Positions 33,792 to 43,026 of a stretch of 64,000 nt of DNA are shown piece after piece. The notes below the pieces were generated by a model that saw only the letters and a list, made by a program, of their open reading frames with translations, had not been told where the DNA came from and did no database searches. Origin of the DNA: Actinomycetota bacterium (lineage in GTDB: Bacteria; Actinomycetota; Nitriliruptoria; Nitriliruptorales; JAHWKO01); NCBI GenBank assembly GCA_019347675.1, contig JAHWKW010000006.1, positions 93,329-157,328 on the forward strand, in the 5' to 3' direction. How positions within the stretch are numbered: position 1 is the first letter of the stretch; each line of letters opens with the position of its first letter. Made by a program: the position numbers and the translations under genes.

Positions 33792-36700
33792 ATGACCGGC
33801 CAGCGATCCGCCCCGGCCGGGCCGGGGCTGTACGACGCCCGCTTCGAACGCGACGCGTGCGGCATCGGGTTCGTCGCCCACGTCGACGGCCGGCCCCGCC
33901 GGGAGACGGTGCAGATGGGCTTGGAGGGCCTGTGCGGCGTGACCCACCGTGGAGCGGTCGCAGCGGACGCCAAGAGCGGTGACGGCGCCGGTCTGATGGC
34001 GCAGCTGCCCCGGGAGCTGCTGGCCGCGGAAGCCGAGCGGCTGACAGGCGCCGCGGTCGATTCAGACCGGCTGGGGGTCGCGTTCCTGTTCCTCGACGCC
34101 CGCGACGACGCCGACGGGGCGGCCGCGCGCGACGTCGCACGCAGCGCCGTGCTGGACGCCCTCCGTGCCGAGGGCCTGGAGTTCGTCGCGTGGCGCCCCG
34201 TCCCCGTCGACGCCGACGCGATCGGTGAGATCGCCCGGCGTACCGTGCCGCACCTGGTCCAGGCGCTGTTCGTCCGCCCGGCGGACGTCGACGACGACGA
34301 GGCCGAGCGGGTCACCTTCCGCGCCCGTCGCCGGGCCCGGAGGACCTGCGCGACGGCCGGCGTGCGCTACTACGCCGCGTCGTGGTCGCTGCGGACGGTG
34401 ACGTACAAGGCGCTGTGCAACGGCGAGGACCTCGGACCGTTCTACCTCGACCTCGCCGACGATCGCTTCGCGTCCGGCTTCGTGATCTTCCACTCCCGGT
34501 ACTCGACGAACACCGCTCCGACGTGGGAACGCGCCCAGCCGTACCGGATGCTGTGCCACAACGGCGAGATCAACACGATCGACGGCAACGTCAACCTGAT
34601 GCGCGCCCGTGAAGCCGACCTCGGTGCGGACTGGGTCGACGCCGCGCTGATCCACCCGGTCATCGAAACGGACCAGTCCGACTCGGCGAAGCTGGACAAC
34701 GCCCTGGAGCTGCTGGTCCGCGGCGGCCGCGACGTCCGCCACGGCCTGGCCATGTTGATCCCGGCGGTGTGGGAAGGTCAGCGCGCCACCGACCCGGCCG
34801 TGCGCGACTTCTACCGCTACCACTCGTGCCTGGTCGAGCCGTGGGACGGTCCCGCCGGGGTGATCTTCACCGACGGTCGCCGGGTCGGCGCGGCGCTGGA
34901 CCGCAACGGGCTCCGGCCGCTGCGCTACCTGGTCTGCGAGGACGGCTACGTGATCGCCTGCTCCGAGGTCGGGGCGGTCCGCACCGCCGCGACGTCCGCC
35001 CGCCCCGACGGGCACGGCACCGTCCGTCGGGAGCGGCTGGGTCCGGGGCAGATGGTCTGCGTCGACCCGTCTGAGGGTGGCCTGCAGGAGGACGTCGAGA
35101 TCAAGCAGCGGCTCGCCGGGCAGGCCCCGTACGGGCAGTGGCTCCGTGCCGAGCTCAAGCCGGCCGCCGCCGGACGGCCCGTCGAGGTGGTCGCCCAGGA
35201 CGTGGCCCGCCGCCAGCTGGCGTACGGGTTCACCAAGGAGGAACTCACCTCGATCCTGCGGCCGATGGCGACCGAAGGCAAGGAACCGACCTCCTCGATG
35301 GGGGAGGACACCCCGATGCCGCCGGTCGCGCAGTGGCACCGCCCCGTCACCCACTACCTCAAGCAACGGTTCGCTCAGGTCACCAACCCACCGATCGATC
35401 ACCTGCGCGAGAACGAGGTGATGAGCCTGCGGACGCTGCTCGGGCCGCGCCGCCCCATCCTGGAGGAGACGTCGCAAGGCGCACGGCTGGTCGAGCTCGA
35501 GTCGTTCCTGCTGTACCCCGACGGGTTGCGCGGGATCGTCCTCGACGCCGACATCCCGTTCGCCGTGCAGGCGGTCGACGCGACCTTCCCCGTCGCCGAG
35601 GGCCCCGGCGGGCTGTGGCCTGCCCTGGTCCGCCTCGGCGACGAGGCCGCCACCGCGGTGCGTGGTGGCGCGGGCATCGTCGTGGTCAGCGATGTGGGGT
35701 CGGACGAGGAACGCTGCCGCATCCCGATCCTGCTCGCGATCGGGGCGGTCCACCAGCGGCTGCTGCGTGACGGGCTGCGGACGCGGACCAGTCTGGTGGC
35801 CGAGACCGACGAAGGCCGCGACACCCACGACATGGCCTGCCTGCTGGGCTACGGCGCCGACGCGATCGTGCCCAGGTTGGCGTTCGAGACGTTCGCGCAC
35901 CTGGCGGAAGAGGGCCTGATCCGCGGCGACGACCTGTCAGGCGGCGACGCGCAGGAGCGCTACCGCACCGCGCTGGAGGACGGCGTGTTGAAGATCCTGT
36001 CGAAGATGGGCATCTCCACGGTCGACGCCTACCGCAGTGCCCAGATCTTCGAGGCCGTGGGGCTCGGCGCCGAGGTGGTCGACCTGTGCTTGACCGGGAC
36101 CGTGAGCCAGCTCGGGGGGCTCACGTTCGACGATCTCGCTGAGGACGTGCTCCGCCAGCACGCGGACGCGTTCGCCGCGCCGGTCATCGACGGTGACATC
36201 ACCTTGCCCAGCCCGAGCGTGATCAAGTTCAGCCGCCGGGGGGAGGAGTACCACGACATCAACCCCGATGTGGTCGGGGCGCTGCACGACGCGCTGGGTC
36301 TGGGCAAGAAAGCCAAGATGGAACCGTTCGGACCGAACGGCGAGCGTGGCCTGTCCACCGCCGAGGGACGCGCCGCGCACCTGCTGGCACGCGCCACCGC
36401 CGAGGGCCGCTACGAGCTGTATGAACGTTTCGCTGAGCTGATCGCCCACCGCCCGCACGTCGCCCCCCGCGACCTGCTGCGGTTGCGCCGTGGCGTCCAA
36501 CCCGTCGGCCTCGACGAGGTCGAGCCGGTCAGCGCCATCGTGCGGCGCTTCTCGACCGGTGCGATGTCACACGGTGCCCTGTCCGCCGAGGCCCACGAGA
36601 CGTTGGCGATCGCGCTGAACATGATCGGCGGTCGCGCCAACTCCGGGGAGGGGGGCGAGGACCCGGCGCGGTACCGCACCCGCGGCACCGCGGTGGACCG

Positions 36701-38405
36701 CAACTGCGCCATCAAACAGGTGGCGTCGGGGCGTTTCGGGGTCACCCCCGAGTACCTGTCGTTCGCCGACGAGCTGCAGATCAAGATGGCGCAGGGCTCC
36801 AAGCCGGGAGAGGGCGGCCAGATCCCCGGCCACAAGGTCAGCGAGGAGATCGCACGGCTGCGACACACCACGCCCGGCGTGACGCTGATCAGCCCCCCAC
36901 CGCACCACGACATCTACTCGATCGAGGACCTCGCGCAGCTGATCTACGACCTCAAGCAGATCAACCCCCGGGCGGAGGTCTCGGTGAAGCTGGTCGCCGA
37001 GGTCGGCGTCGGGCAGATCGCCGCAGGGGTGGTCAAGGGCCTCGCCGACGCCGTCCAGATCTCCGGCCACGACGGCGGCACCGGAGCGTCGCCGCTGTCG
37101 TCGATCCAGCACGCCGGGATGCCGTGGGAGCTGGGCCTGGCAGAGACCCAGCAGACCCTCCGGCTCAACGGCCTCCGCGGTCGCGTCCGCGTCCGGGTCG
37201 ACGGCGGCTTGAAGACCGGCCGTGACGTCCTGGTCGCGGCCCTGCTGGGTGCCGACCAGTACTCGTTCGGCACGGCGGCGCTCCTGGCCGAAGGGTGCAT
37301 CCTGGTGCGGACCTGCCACCGCAACACCTGCCCGGTGGGGATCGCCACCCAGCGCCCGGATCTGCGCGAACGGTTCGAGGGCAACCCCGAGCAGGTGGCG
37401 GCGTACCTGACGTTCGTCGCTGAGGAGGTGCGCCACGGCCTGGCCGCGCTGGGCGTGCGGTCGCTGGAAGAGGCGATCGGCCGGGTCGACCTGCTCGAAC
37501 CCCGCCCCGCCGAGGGCCGCGCCGCGCGGCTCGACGTGACGCCACTGCTGGCCGACGTCGGGGAGGAACCGCGCCGGTTCACCGGGACGCTGCCGATCCA
37601 GCGGCCCCACAGCGACATGGATGCACAGGTCTTCGACGACGCGCTAGAGACCGTCTTCCTCGGTGGAGTCGTCGAGTACGTCTACGAGGTGCGCAACGCC
37701 GACCGCACGGTCGGTGCGCGTCTGGGTGGAGCGATCGGGCTCGAGTTCGGCCGCAGCGCACCGAACGGCACCGCCCGGCTGCGGTTCCACGGCGAGGCCG
37801 GCCAGTCGTTCGGTGCGTTCCTGTCCGACGGCGTCGAGCTGGTCCTCACCGGCGAGGCCAACGACTACGTCGGCAAGGGCATGGCCGGCGGGCGCATCAC
37901 GATCCGCCCGCCGGACGACGACGCCGGCGACCCGGTCCTGCTGGGCAACACCGTCCTGTACGGCGCCACCGGCGGGGAGCTGTTCGCCGCCGGCCGGGCC
38001 GGCGAACGGTTCGCTGTGCGCAACTCCGGGGCGTGGGCGGTGGTCGAGGGGACCGGCGACCACGCCTGCGAGTACATGACCAACGGTGTGGTGGTCATCC
38101 TCGGACCGACCGGGAACAACCTCGGTGCGGGGATGAGCGGCGGTGAGGCGTTCATCTACGACCCGACCTCGGAGGTGCTGGCCAAGGTCAACCGCCAGCT
38201 GGTCGAGGCTCGCCGCCCCGACGGCTACCAGCTGCAGGCGCTGTACGACCTCGTGGCGCGGCACGCGACGCAGACCGGTTCGCGGCGGGCGGCGCAGCTG
38301 CTGGCCGACTGGGGCGTCACCCGCGACCACTTCTGGCGGGTCGCACCCAAGAGCGAACTGGAGCGGGTGGCATCGGCGGAGGGGGCCCAGGCCACCCAGA
38401 GGTGA
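33792..38405 (+). CDS. gltB: Glutamate synthase large subunit
   Basis: Transfers the glutamine amide to 2-oxoglutarate, giving two glutamates. The 1537-residue protein has DACGIGFVAH with the N-terminal-nucleophile Cys23 (the first 22 residues would be removed). A class II amidotransferase domain follows (about 23-430), then the central and FMN-binding domains (SGHDGGTGASPLSSIQHAG) and the 3Fe-4S cluster motif CHRNTCPVGIATQ. The C-terminal beta-helix GXGXG domain is present (MAGGRITIRP, GNTVLYGATGGELFAAGRAGERFAVRNSG, MTNGVVVILG, NLGAGMSGG). ATG 33792 follows GGGAGGGAG. The small subunit gltD is not adjacent on either side, which is unusual for NADPH-dependent bacterial enzymes. Confidence 0.97.
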   Translation: MTGQRSAPAGPGLYDARFERDACGIGFVAHVDGRPRRETVQMGLEGLCGVTHRGAVAADAKSGDGAGLMAQLPRELLAAEAERLTGAAVDSDRLGVAFLFLDARDDADGAAARDVARSAVLDALRAEGLEFVAWRPVPVDADAIGEIARRTVPHLVQALFVRPADVDDDEAERVTFRARRRARRTCATAGVRYYAASWSLRTVTYKALCNGEDLGPFYLDLADDRFASGFVIFHSRYSTNTAPTWERAQPYRMLCHNGEINTIDGNVNLMRAREADLGADWVDAALIHPVIETDQSDSAKLDNALELLVRGGRDVRHGLAMLIPAVWEGQRATDPAVRDFYRYHSCLVEPWDGPAGVIFTDGRRVGAALDRNGLRPLRYLVCEDGYVIACSEVGAVRTAATSARPDGHGTVRRERLGPGQMVCVDPSEGGLQEDVEIKQRLAGQAPYGQWLRAELKPAAAGRPVEVVAQDVARRQLAYGFTKEELTSILRPMATEGKEPTSSMGEDTPMPPVAQWHRPVTHYLKQRFAQVTNPPIDHLRENEVMSLRTLLGPRRPILEETSQGARLVELESFLLYPDGLRGIVLDADIPFAVQAVDATFPVAEGPGGLWPALVRLGDEAATAVRGGAGIVVVSDVGSDEERCRIPILLAIGAVHQRLLRDGLRTRTSLVAETDEGRDTHDMACLLGYGADAIVPRLAFETFAHLAEEGLIRGDDLSGGDAQERYRTALEDGVLKILSKMGISTVDAYRSAQIFEAVGLGAEVVDLCLTGTVSQLGGLTFDDLAEDVLRQHADAFAAPVIDGDITLPSPSVIKFSRRGEEYHDINPDVVGALHDALGLGKKAKMEPFGPNGERGLSTAEGRAAHLLARATAEGRYELYERFAELIAHRPHVAPRDLLRLRRGVQPVGLDEVEPVSAIVRRFSTGAMSHGALSAEAHETLAIALNMIGGRANSGEGGEDPARYRTRGTAVDRNCAIKQVASGRFGVTPEYLSFADELQIKMAQGSKPGEGGQIPGHKVSEEIARLRHTTPGVTLISPPPHHDIYSIEDLAQLIYDLKQINPRAEVSVKLVAEVGVGQIAAGVVKGLADAVQISGHDGGTGASPLSSIQHAGMPWELGLAETQQTLRLNGLRGRVRVRVDGGLKTGRDVLVAALLGADQYSFGTAALLAEGCILVRTCHRNTCPVGIATQRPDLRERFEGNPEQVAAYLTFVAEEVRHGLAALGVRSLEEAIGRVDLLEPRPAEGRAARLDVTPLLADVGEEPRRFTGTLPIQRPHSDMDAQVFDDALETVFLGGVVEYVYEVRNADRTVGARLGGAIGLEFGRSAPNGTARLRFHGEAGQSFGAFLSDGVELVLTGEANDYVGKGMAGGRITIRPPDDDAGDPVLLGNTVLYGATGGELFAAGRAGERFAVRNSGAWAVVEGTGDHACEYMTNGVVVILGPTGNNLGAGMSGGEAFIYDPTSEVLAKVNRQLVEARRPDGYQLQALYDLVARHATQTGSRRAAQLLADWGVTRDHFWRVAPKSELERVASAEGAQATQR

Positions 38406-38445
38406 GCGCCGCGAGTTCCGGTGGCGGCTGACCCAGTCGGGCCGG

Positions 38446-38476
38446 GTGCCGGCGCTCACGGTTCCTGCGCCGGCAC
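38446..38476 (+). terminator. Perfect GC-rich hairpin after gltB, no T tract
   Basis: GTGCCGGCGC (38446-38455) and GCGCCGGCAC (38467-38476) form a 10-bp stem with an 11-base loop, 40 bases past the gltB stop. T-less hairpins of this kind are common at actinobacterial 3' ends. It lies just upstream of the M23 peptidase gene. Confidence 0.5.
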
Positions 38477-38524
38477 GGCTAGCCTGACCGGCTGGCGGAG
38501 AGGTCCCAACGCCAGGGGTCGCCA

Positions 38525-39619
38525 GTGGGGAAGGTCCGCAGCGTGCTGGCTGCAGCCTGCCTGATTGTGGTGACGGCTGTCGCTGGGGCGGCGGGGGCGG
38601 ACGATCTGGACGCGGTGCGGGCGCGCCGCGCCGACCTGCAGGGGCGGTTGGACGCCGCGGCGCAACGCCTGGCCGACATCGAGGCCCGCGCCGGCGAACT
38701 CGCGACCGAGCGTGACGCGCTCGCGCAGCAGCTGGCCACCTTCCAGACGGAGATCCAGGCCGCGGCCGGTCGGACCCAGGACCGGGTCCGGTCGCTGTAC
38801 AAGCGCGGCCCGGTCGATCCGATGATCGTGATGCTCACCACCGAGGACCCCGGCGAAGCCCTGGAGCGGGCCGCGATCGTCGCCGGCCTGGTCCGTGACG
38901 ACCGAGCCGTCGGCGAGGCGGCCGCGGCGAGACGGGTCCAGACCGCTGCGGTGGCCTCCCGGCTCGAGGAGCGCCAGGCGGAGCTCGACGCGGCCGTCGC
39001 CGCGCAGCGGGGGGCGTGGGCGGGCCTGCAAGCCGACCTGCAGGAGGCTGCGGCCCTGGAGCGACGGCTGGAGGAGGAGGCCCGCCGCCGCGCAGAAGCC
39101 GAGGCCCGCCGTCGTGCGGCGCAGCAGGCCAGCCGTCGTGCTGCCCAGCAGACGCGTCGCCGTGCCGCCGCGGCCAGCCGCGCCGCCGCCCCGGCCGCCG
39201 CCCCGGCCGCCGCCCCGCGGGTCGCCGGCGCCTACGCCTGCCCGGTCGGGCAGCCGCGGACCTTCACCGACACCTGGGGAGCGCCACGCTCGGGCGGCCG
39301 CCGCCACCGCGGCACCGACATCCTCGCCCCCTACGGCACGCCGATCTACGCCGTGACCGACGGCGTGGTCGACATCCGCTCGTACGGTTCCAGCGCCGGG
39401 AACTGGGCGATCTTCCGGGGAGCGAACGGCGACCAGTACTGGTACCTGCACCTGCAGTCGTGGACGGTCCGTGACGGGGCGCGGGTCCGTGCCGGGACAC
39501 AGATCGGGACCAACGGCGACACGGGCAACGCGCGGGGCACCCCGCACCTGCACTTCGAGCGTCACCCCGGCGGAGGCGGGGCGGTCAACCCGTACTCGTT
39601 CCTGCGCCGCATCTGCTGA
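38525..39619 (+). CDS. Secreted M23-family peptidase with coiled-coil domain (EnvC/NlpD-like)
   Basis: A 364-residue exported protein. Residues 1-25 are a signal peptide (GTG start 38525). Residues 26-205 form a long coiled coil with Ala/Arg-rich repeats, followed by an Ala-Pro linker. The C-terminal LytM/M23 domain has HRGTDILAPYGTPIYAVTDG (first zinc ligands His and Asp) and GTPHLHFE (HxH). The layout matches EnvC/RipC-type murein hydrolases or their activators working at the cell wall during division. The zinc ligands are present, so it may be catalytically active. Confidence 0.9.
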   Translation: MGKVRSVLAAACLIVVTAVAGAAGADDLDAVRARRADLQGRLDAAAQRLADIEARAGELATERDALAQQLATFQTEIQAAAGRTQDRVRSLYKRGPVDPMIVMLTTEDPGEALERAAIVAGLVRDDRAVGEAAAARRVQTAAVASRLEERQAELDAAVAAQRGAWAGLQADLQEAAALERRLEEEARRRAEAEARRRAAQQASRRAAQQTRRRAAAASRAAAPAAAPAAAPRVAGAYACPVGQPRTFTDTWGAPRSGGRRHRGTDILAPYGTPIYAVTDGVVDIRSYGSSAGNWAIFRGANGDQYWYLHLQSWTVRDGARVRAGTQIGTNGDTGNARGTPHLHFERHPGGGGAVNPYSFLRRIC

Positions 39620-39772
39620 CTGGCCCGGTCACCCGGCTGTGGCGCGGGGGTCGGCGCGACCCGGTGCCGGCCGTGGACACCGGGTTGCGGTGACGCGTCT
39701 CGCGCGTCGATCGCCGGTACCCTCACGTCGCGCCGCGGACGATCGTCGCCCGCCGAGCGCACCGGCTGTTCG

Positions 39773-41701
39773 ATGACCCCACCCCCCCAGCCCCAGACCC
39801 AGCCCCAGACCCAGGCCCAGACCCAGGCCCAGACCCTCCACCACGTTGTGGTCCGCTTCGCGGGCGACTCCGGCGACGGCATGCAGCTGACGGGCGACCG
39901 GTTCACCGTCCAGACCGCCGAGGTGGGGAACGACCTGGCGACGCTCCCGGACTACCCGGCGGAGATCCGCGCGCCGGCCGGGACCACTGCCGGGGTCTCG
40001 TCGTTCCAGCTGCAGTTCAGCGACGAGGACATCCTCACCCCCGGCGACGCCCCGGACGTGCTCGTCGCGATGAACGCCGCCGCTTTGAACAAGCACCTGG
40101 GCGACCTGCCGCGCGGAGCGACCCTGATCGTCAACGGCGACGGGTTCGACCGCGGCAACCTCAAGAAGGCCGGGTACGTCACCAACCCGCTCGAGGACGG
40201 GTCCCTGGACCCCTACCGGGTGTACGAGGTGGCCCTCAACGAGCTCACCGGCCGTGCTCTGCAGGGCATGGTCGAGCAGAAGCAGATCACCAGCAAGGAC
40301 GCCAGCCGGGCGAAGAACATGTTCGCTCTGGGGCTGGTGTCGTGGATGTTCTCCCGGCCGATCGACTCGACCGTGTCGTGGCTGCAGGAGAAGTTCGCCA
40401 AAGCTCCGGCCATCGCCGCGGCCAACGTCGGAGCGCTCAAGGCCGGCTTCCACTTCGGCGAGACCACCGAGCTGTTCTCGCACCGCTACGAGGTGAAGCC
40501 CGCCAAGCTCCCACCCGGGCGCTACCGCAACATCAGTGGCAACCTCGCGTTGGCGTACGGCCTGATCGCCGCGAGCGTGCAATCGGGTTTGCCGCTGTTC
40601 TACGGCTCGTACCCGATCACCCCGGCGTCGGACATCCTGCACGAGCTGTCCCGTCACAAGCGATTCGGTGTGCGCACGTTCCAGGCCGAGGACGAGATCG
40701 CCGCGGTCGGTGCCGCGCTCGGCGCGTCGTTCGGAGGGGCGCTGGGGGTCACGGCGTCGTCGGGTCCCGGCCTGGCGCTCAAGGCCGAGACGATGGGGTT
40801 GGCCGTCGCGGTCGAGTTGCCGCTGGTGGTCGTCGACGTGCAGCGCGGTGGCCCCTCTACCGGGCTGCCCACCAAGACCGAGCAGGCCGACCTGCTGCAG
40901 GTGATGTTCGGCCGCAACGGCGAAGCGCCCGTCCCGGTGGTCGCCGCGCGCTCTCCTGGTGACTGCTTCTCGGCGGCGCTGGAGGCAGCACGTCTCGCCC
41001 TGCGCTACCGCACCCCCGTGGTGTTGCTCTCCGACGGGTACCTGGCCAACGGAAGCGAACCGTGGCGGATCCCCGACGTCGACCACCTGCCGAACCTGGC
41101 GGCCGAGTTCGCCACCGAGCCCAACGCCGAGGACGGCACCTTCCAGCCGTTCCGGCGTGACCCGCAGACGTTGGCGCGCCCGTGGGCGCTGCCGGGCACC
41201 CCCGGCCTCGAGCACCGCATCGGAGGCCTGGAGAAGGCGGACGTCACTGGGGACATCTCCTACGACCCCGACAACCACCACCGTATGACGCTGCTGCGGC
41301 AGGCGAAGATCGACGGGATCGCTGCGGACATCGGCGCACCCGAGGTCGACGGCAACGACCACGCTGACCTGCTTGTGGTCGGCTGGGGATCCACCTACGG
41401 GCCGATCCGGGCGGCGGTGCAGCGTGTGCGCCAGGCAGGGGGGAGCGTCGCGCATCTGCACCTGCGCCACCTCAACCCGTTCCCGGCGGGCCTCGGCGAC
41501 GTCCTGGGCCGCTACGACCGGATCCTGGTGCCCGAGATGAACCTGGGGCAGCTGCGGATGCTGCTGCGCAGCCGCTACCTGGTCGAGGCCACCGGGTACA
41601 ACCAGGTCCGTGGCCAGCCGTTCCGCGCCGCGGAGCTGCAGGAGGTCATCGAGGCGGTCCTCCGCGGGCGCGACCCACACCACCAGGAGGTGGCGGTATG
41701 A
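39773..41701 (+). CDS. korA: 2-oxoacid:ferredoxin oxidoreductase, fused gamma-alpha subunit (KorA type)
   Basis: One subunit of the CoA-acylating 2-oxoglutarate:ferredoxin oxidoreductase. The 642-residue protein starts with a gamma domain (VVRFAGDSGDGMQLTGDRFT, about residues 25-190). The alpha, pyrimidine-binding domain follows (GNLALAYGLIAASVQSGLPLFYGSYPITPASDILHELS; DEIAAVGAALGASFGG; TSSGPGLALKAETMGLAV), then a C-terminal transketolase-like domain (VVGWGSTYGPIRAAV). The N-terminus has a Pro-Gln-Thr-Gln repeat from a 12-bp DNA repeat, probably disordered. ATGA overlap with korB. Confidence 0.93.
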   Translation: MTPPPQPQTQPQTQAQTQAQTLHHVVVRFAGDSGDGMQLTGDRFTVQTAEVGNDLATLPDYPAEIRAPAGTTAGVSSFQLQFSDEDILTPGDAPDVLVAMNAAALNKHLGDLPRGATLIVNGDGFDRGNLKKAGYVTNPLEDGSLDPYRVYEVALNELTGRALQGMVEQKQITSKDASRAKNMFALGLVSWMFSRPIDSTVSWLQEKFAKAPAIAAANVGALKAGFHFGETTELFSHRYEVKPAKLPPGRYRNISGNLALAYGLIAASVQSGLPLFYGSYPITPASDILHELSRHKRFGVRTFQAEDEIAAVGAALGASFGGALGVTASSGPGLALKAETMGLAVAVELPLVVVDVQRGGPSTGLPTKTEQADLLQVMFGRNGEAPVPVVAARSPGDCFSAALEAARLALRYRTPVVLLSDGYLANGSEPWRIPDVDHLPNLAAEFATEPNAEDGTFQPFRRDPQTLARPWALPGTPGLEHRIGGLEKADVTGDISYDPDNHHRMTLLRQAKIDGIAADIGAPEVDGNDHADLLVVGWGSTYGPIRAAVQRVRQAGGSVAHLHLRHLNPFPAGLGDVLGRYDRILVPEMNLGQLRMLLRSRYLVEATGYNQVRGQPFRAAELQEVIEAVLRGRDPHHQEVAV

Positions 41702-42714
41702 CCCAGGGACGCACCCTGACCCGCAAGGACTTCACGTCCGACCAGGACGTGCGTTGGTGCCCCGGTTGCGGCGACTACGCCATCCTCGCTGCCGTCCAGG
41801 GCCTCCTGCCCGAGCTCGGCGCGGTCCCCGAGCGGACGGTGTTCGTCTCCGGGATCGGGTGCGCCGCCCGGTTCCCGTACTACATGGCCACCTACGGGTT
41901 GCACTCGATCCACGGCCGCGCCCCCGCGATCGCCACCGGCCTGGCGGTGACCCGCCCCGACCTCGACGTGTGGATCGTCACCGGCGACGGCGACGCGCTC
42001 TCGATCGGCGGCAACCATCTGATCCACGCGCTGCGCCGCAACGTCAACCTCAAAATCCTGCTGTTCAACAACGAGGTGTACGGGCTGACCAAGGGCCAGT
42101 ACTCGCCGACCTCACGGGTCGGGCAGGTCACCAAGTCCTCGCCGATGGGGGCGATCGACCAGCCTTTCAACCCCATCAGCCTGGCGCTGGGGGCCGAGGC
42201 GACGTTCGTGGCCCGCACGCTCGACAACGACCGCGACCACCTGCAGCGCACGTTGCGGGCAGCCTACGAGCACCGCGGCACCGCGTTCATCGAGATCTTC
42301 CAGAACTGCATCGTCTTCAACGACGACGCGTTCCTGACGGTCCGCGATCGTGCGACCGGGGGCCACAACCGGATCGAGCTCGTGCACGGCCAGCCGATCG
42401 TGTTCGGCCCCGACGACGACCGCCGGGCGGTGGTGACCAAGGAGGGCGGCGGCGTGGAGGTCCTCCCGCTCCGGGAGGCAGGTGACCGGGTCGTGGTGCA
42501 CGACGCGCACGCCGACGACCCGACGCGGGCGTTCGCCGTGTCGCGCCTGACCGACCGCGCCGGTCCGGCTCCCTTCGGGATCTTCCGCCAGGTCCAACGA
42601 CCGCTGTACGAGGAGCTTCTCGACGCGCAGGTCGAGCAAGCGCAGGGTCACGGGACTGCCAACCTGTCAGCCCTGCTGTCCAGCGGCAACGTCTGGGACG
42701 TCCCCGGGGACTGA
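41698..42714 (+). CDS. korB: 2-oxoacid:ferredoxin oxidoreductase, beta subunit (KorB type)
   Basis: The thiamine-diphosphate and cluster-binding partner of KorA. The 338-residue protein has RWCPGCGDYAIL (the CxxC cluster ligands), SGIGCAARFPYYM and the TPP motif IVTGDGDALSIGGNHLIHALRRNVNLKILLFNNEVYGLTKGQ. The Q/N-containing YSPTSRVGQ loop is as in 2-oxoglutarate-type enzymes. In actinobacteria, KorAB can replace or parallel the 2-oxoglutarate dehydrogenase complex. No ferredoxin gene is adjacent. Translation is coupled to korA by an ATGA overlap. Confidence 0.94.
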   Translation: MTQGRTLTRKDFTSDQDVRWCPGCGDYAILAAVQGLLPELGAVPERTVFVSGIGCAARFPYYMATYGLHSIHGRAPAIATGLAVTRPDLDVWIVTGDGDALSIGGNHLIHALRRNVNLKILLFNNEVYGLTKGQYSPTSRVGQVTKSSPMGAIDQPFNPISLALGAEATFVARTLDNDRDHLQRTLRAAYEHRGTAFIEIFQNCIVFNDDAFLTVRDRATGGHNRIELVHGQPIVFGPDDDRRAVVTKEGGGVEVLPLREAGDRVVVHDAHADDPTRAFAVSRLTDRAGPAPFGIFRQVQRPLYEELLDAQVEQAQGHGTANLSALLSSGNVWDVPGD

Positions 42715-42819
42715 CCGACGTCGGGTCGGGCTGGCGCGATGCTCGGCGCGCGGTCTGTATCCCTCAGCGACCTGCCGCGGCCCAGGGCCAGTCACGGGCG
42801 AAGGGTGTGGCAGGCGCCC

Positions 42820-43026
42820 TCACCCGCCACGGCGGGCCGGGTGGACGCGGTCGCAGCGGCGGCAGGTCGCCCGCACCGTGGTCGGCAGGATCTGGACGTC
42901 GAGTCGACCGCCGCAGCCGGCGCAGTGGCGTGGCGGGTCCAACTGCAGCTGCTCCACGCACGGTTCGTGTCCCGCTCCGCTGACCGTCGCGCGTCGGCCA
43001 CACGCCGGGCAGAACGTCACCGTCAC
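42820..43026 (-). CDS. bsaP: BsaP-like biotin synthase auxiliary protein
   Basis: A 68-residue Cys-rich protein starting with GTG 43026, which overlaps the bioB stop by four bases. It has CPACG, CVEQLQLDPPRHCAGCGGRLDVQILPT and CRRC, i.e. three cysteine pairs, likely metal- or cluster-binding. Size, cysteine pattern, the DPPRxCxxCG core and position directly after bioB match the small actinobacterial protein that supports biotin synthase (mycobacterial BsaP). The identification is by context and motif. Confidence 0.75.
   Translation of the reverse strand: MTVTFCPACGRRATVSGAGHEPCVEQLQLDPPRHCAGCGGRLDVQILPTTVRATCRRCDRVHPARRGG

Noticed and set aside
34062..38459. Long minus-strand open frames across gltB
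   Set aside because: No domain similarity; compositionally typical antisense frames of a GC-rich gene.
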